The notes under the pieces are model-generated. The model saw nothing but the letters and a program-made list of their open reading frames with translations. It searched no databases and was not told the DNA's origin. From the NCBI GenBank assembly GCA_030043815.1, contig JASHWX010000122.1, positions 1-5,679 on the forward strand: 5,679 bases of DNA, read 5' to 3'. Made by a program: the position numbers and the translations under genes. Source of the stretch: Candidatus Rhabdochlamydia sp. Lineage in GTDB: Bacteria; Chlamydiota; Chlamydiia; Chlamydiales; Rhabdochlamydiaceae. Shown here piece after piece: positions 5,050 to 5,679 of the stretch (positions are counted from its first letter, which is position 1; every line of letters begins with the position of its first letter).

Positions 5050-5679
5050 TGGAGGTACAGCTCTTTCAATTGTTTGATCTCTTTTAGCCAATCGGCTTTT
5101 TCTTCATTGCGCCTTGGGTCCCCGGGAGGATAGCCATAAGGATCGTCCGGCTCGACGCCGAGGTATTGCAGCGTGCGCAGACCGATCTCCCGAAATGCAG
5201 GCGCACAGCAGTTGCCCCCAAGCTGATTTTTTCCCACGCCAGGGACGTACTTGAATTCCGGCTCATCGACAGCGACGAGCAAGACAAAGCGGGGGTTTTT
5301 GGCAGGAGCAAAGCCGATGAACGTCGAGATATTGACCTTTTTGGAATAGGTCCCTCCGACGATCTTTTCCGAAGTGGCCGTCTTGCCGACTTCGGTGTAT
5401 CCATAAATGTCCCCTTTCGAGGCCGTCCCGCCGGGTTTTGTCACGGCTTTCATCGCTTTGATCACTTCTTCCGTCACTTCTGGCTCCAGGACCCGTCGGA
5501 AAGTTTTTAACCTTTCTTCGGCGGTATTGTCAAGGAGGACCTGTTTTTGGCGAACGATCTTGCGCACAAGCGTCGGGCGCACCTCATAGCCCCCGTTGGC
5601 AATCACCGCATAGCTTCGCAGCATCTGGAGGCTATTGACCAGGATATTGTGACCAAAAGCGATCGAAAACGGGGTCGGC
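5037..5679 (-). CDS. Class B penicillin-binding protein (FtsI/PBP3-like), C-terminal 213 residues, 5' end beyond window
   Basis: Septal peptidoglycan transpeptidase, normally membrane-anchored with its catalytic domain in the periplasm; cross-links wall subunits during division and is a beta-lactam target. Only the end of the transpeptidase domain is present, so the SxxK and SxN motifs and the membrane anchor are outside. Seen: IAFGHNILVNSLQMLRSYA and IANGGYEVRP, the usual stretch after the SxN motif; then GYTEVGKTATSEK, FIGFAPAKNPRFVLLVAVDEP, and GGNCCAPAFREI near the end. The third active-site motif reads KTA instead of KTG (codon GCC at 5378-5376). A charged C-terminal tail (DWLKEIKQLKELYLQW) follows. 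The reading frame is already open at the right edge, so ATG 5624 is internal, not a start. It precedes murE with a 13-base overlap, matching the chlamydial pbp3-murE order. FtsI subtype is inferred from that neighbour. Confidence 0.92.
   Translation of the reverse strand, partial: PTPFSIAFGHNILVNSLQMLRSYAVIANGGYEVRPTLVRKIVRQKQVLLDNTAEERLKTFRRVLEPEVTEEVIKAMKAVTKPGGTASKGDIYGYTEVGKTATSEKIVGGTYSKKVNISTFIGFAPAKNPRFVLLVAVDEPEFKYVPGVGKNQLGGNCCAPAFREIGLRTLQYLGVEPDDPYGYPPGDPRRNEEKADWLKEIKQLKELYLQWNG

Noticed and set aside
5050..5091. Longer MurE starting at TTG 5091
   Set aside because: It would overlap the PBP gene by 55 bases and add 14 residues not expected in the family; MERIKLKKLL at 5049 aligns with normal MurE starts.

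Overview
The window looks like a chromosomal segment of a Chlamydiota-like (PVC group) bacterium. This is an inference: a FtsI-type penicillin-binding protein gene runs directly into murE, as in the chlamydial pbp3-murE order, and both proteins have a chlamydia-like look. No marker in the window fixes the taxon.

Layout from left to right. Positions 1-1412 (minus strand) hold the first 470 codons of an alpha-glucan (glycogen) phosphorylase that leaves the window at its left edge. Positions 1413-1549 are an A/T-rich divergent promoter region. Positions 1550-2056 (plus) encode a 168-residue orphan protein whose motifs suggest an ADP-ribosyltransferase-like fold. Positions 2057-2149 carry a terminator-like hairpin that overlaps a TTGACA promoter and a possible operator. 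Positions 2150-2743 and 2740-3600 (plus) are a complete AbiE type IV toxin-antitoxin pair: AbiEi antitoxin/repressor, then AbiEii nucleotidyltransferase toxin, overlapping by ATGA. After a 15-base convergent gap, murE (5049-3616, minus) and the C-terminal 213 residues of a class B PBP (5679-5037, minus) complete the window.

The two flanks are housekeeping: storage-glucan breakdown on the left, septal peptidoglycan synthesis on the right. MurE adds meso-diaminopimelate to the cytoplasmic precursor and the PBP cross-links the finished wall. The middle block, about 1413-3615, is visibly richer in A/T. In single 60-base lines counted by eye, G/C was 24 at 1561-1620, 21 at 2161-2220 and 26 at 3061-3120, against 31 at 1021-1080, 41 at 4861-4920 and 33 at 5221-5280. 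It is best read as a small accessory (defence or stabilisation) cassette placed between core genes.

Points of most interest are the orphan ART-like candidate beside AbiE, a 21-bp imperfect direct repeat flanking that orphan gene, a compact terminator/promoter/operator upstream of abiEi that predicts a leaderless mRNA, and a KTA instead of KTG motif in the PBP. No tRNA, rRNA, CRISPR array or insertion sequence was seen.
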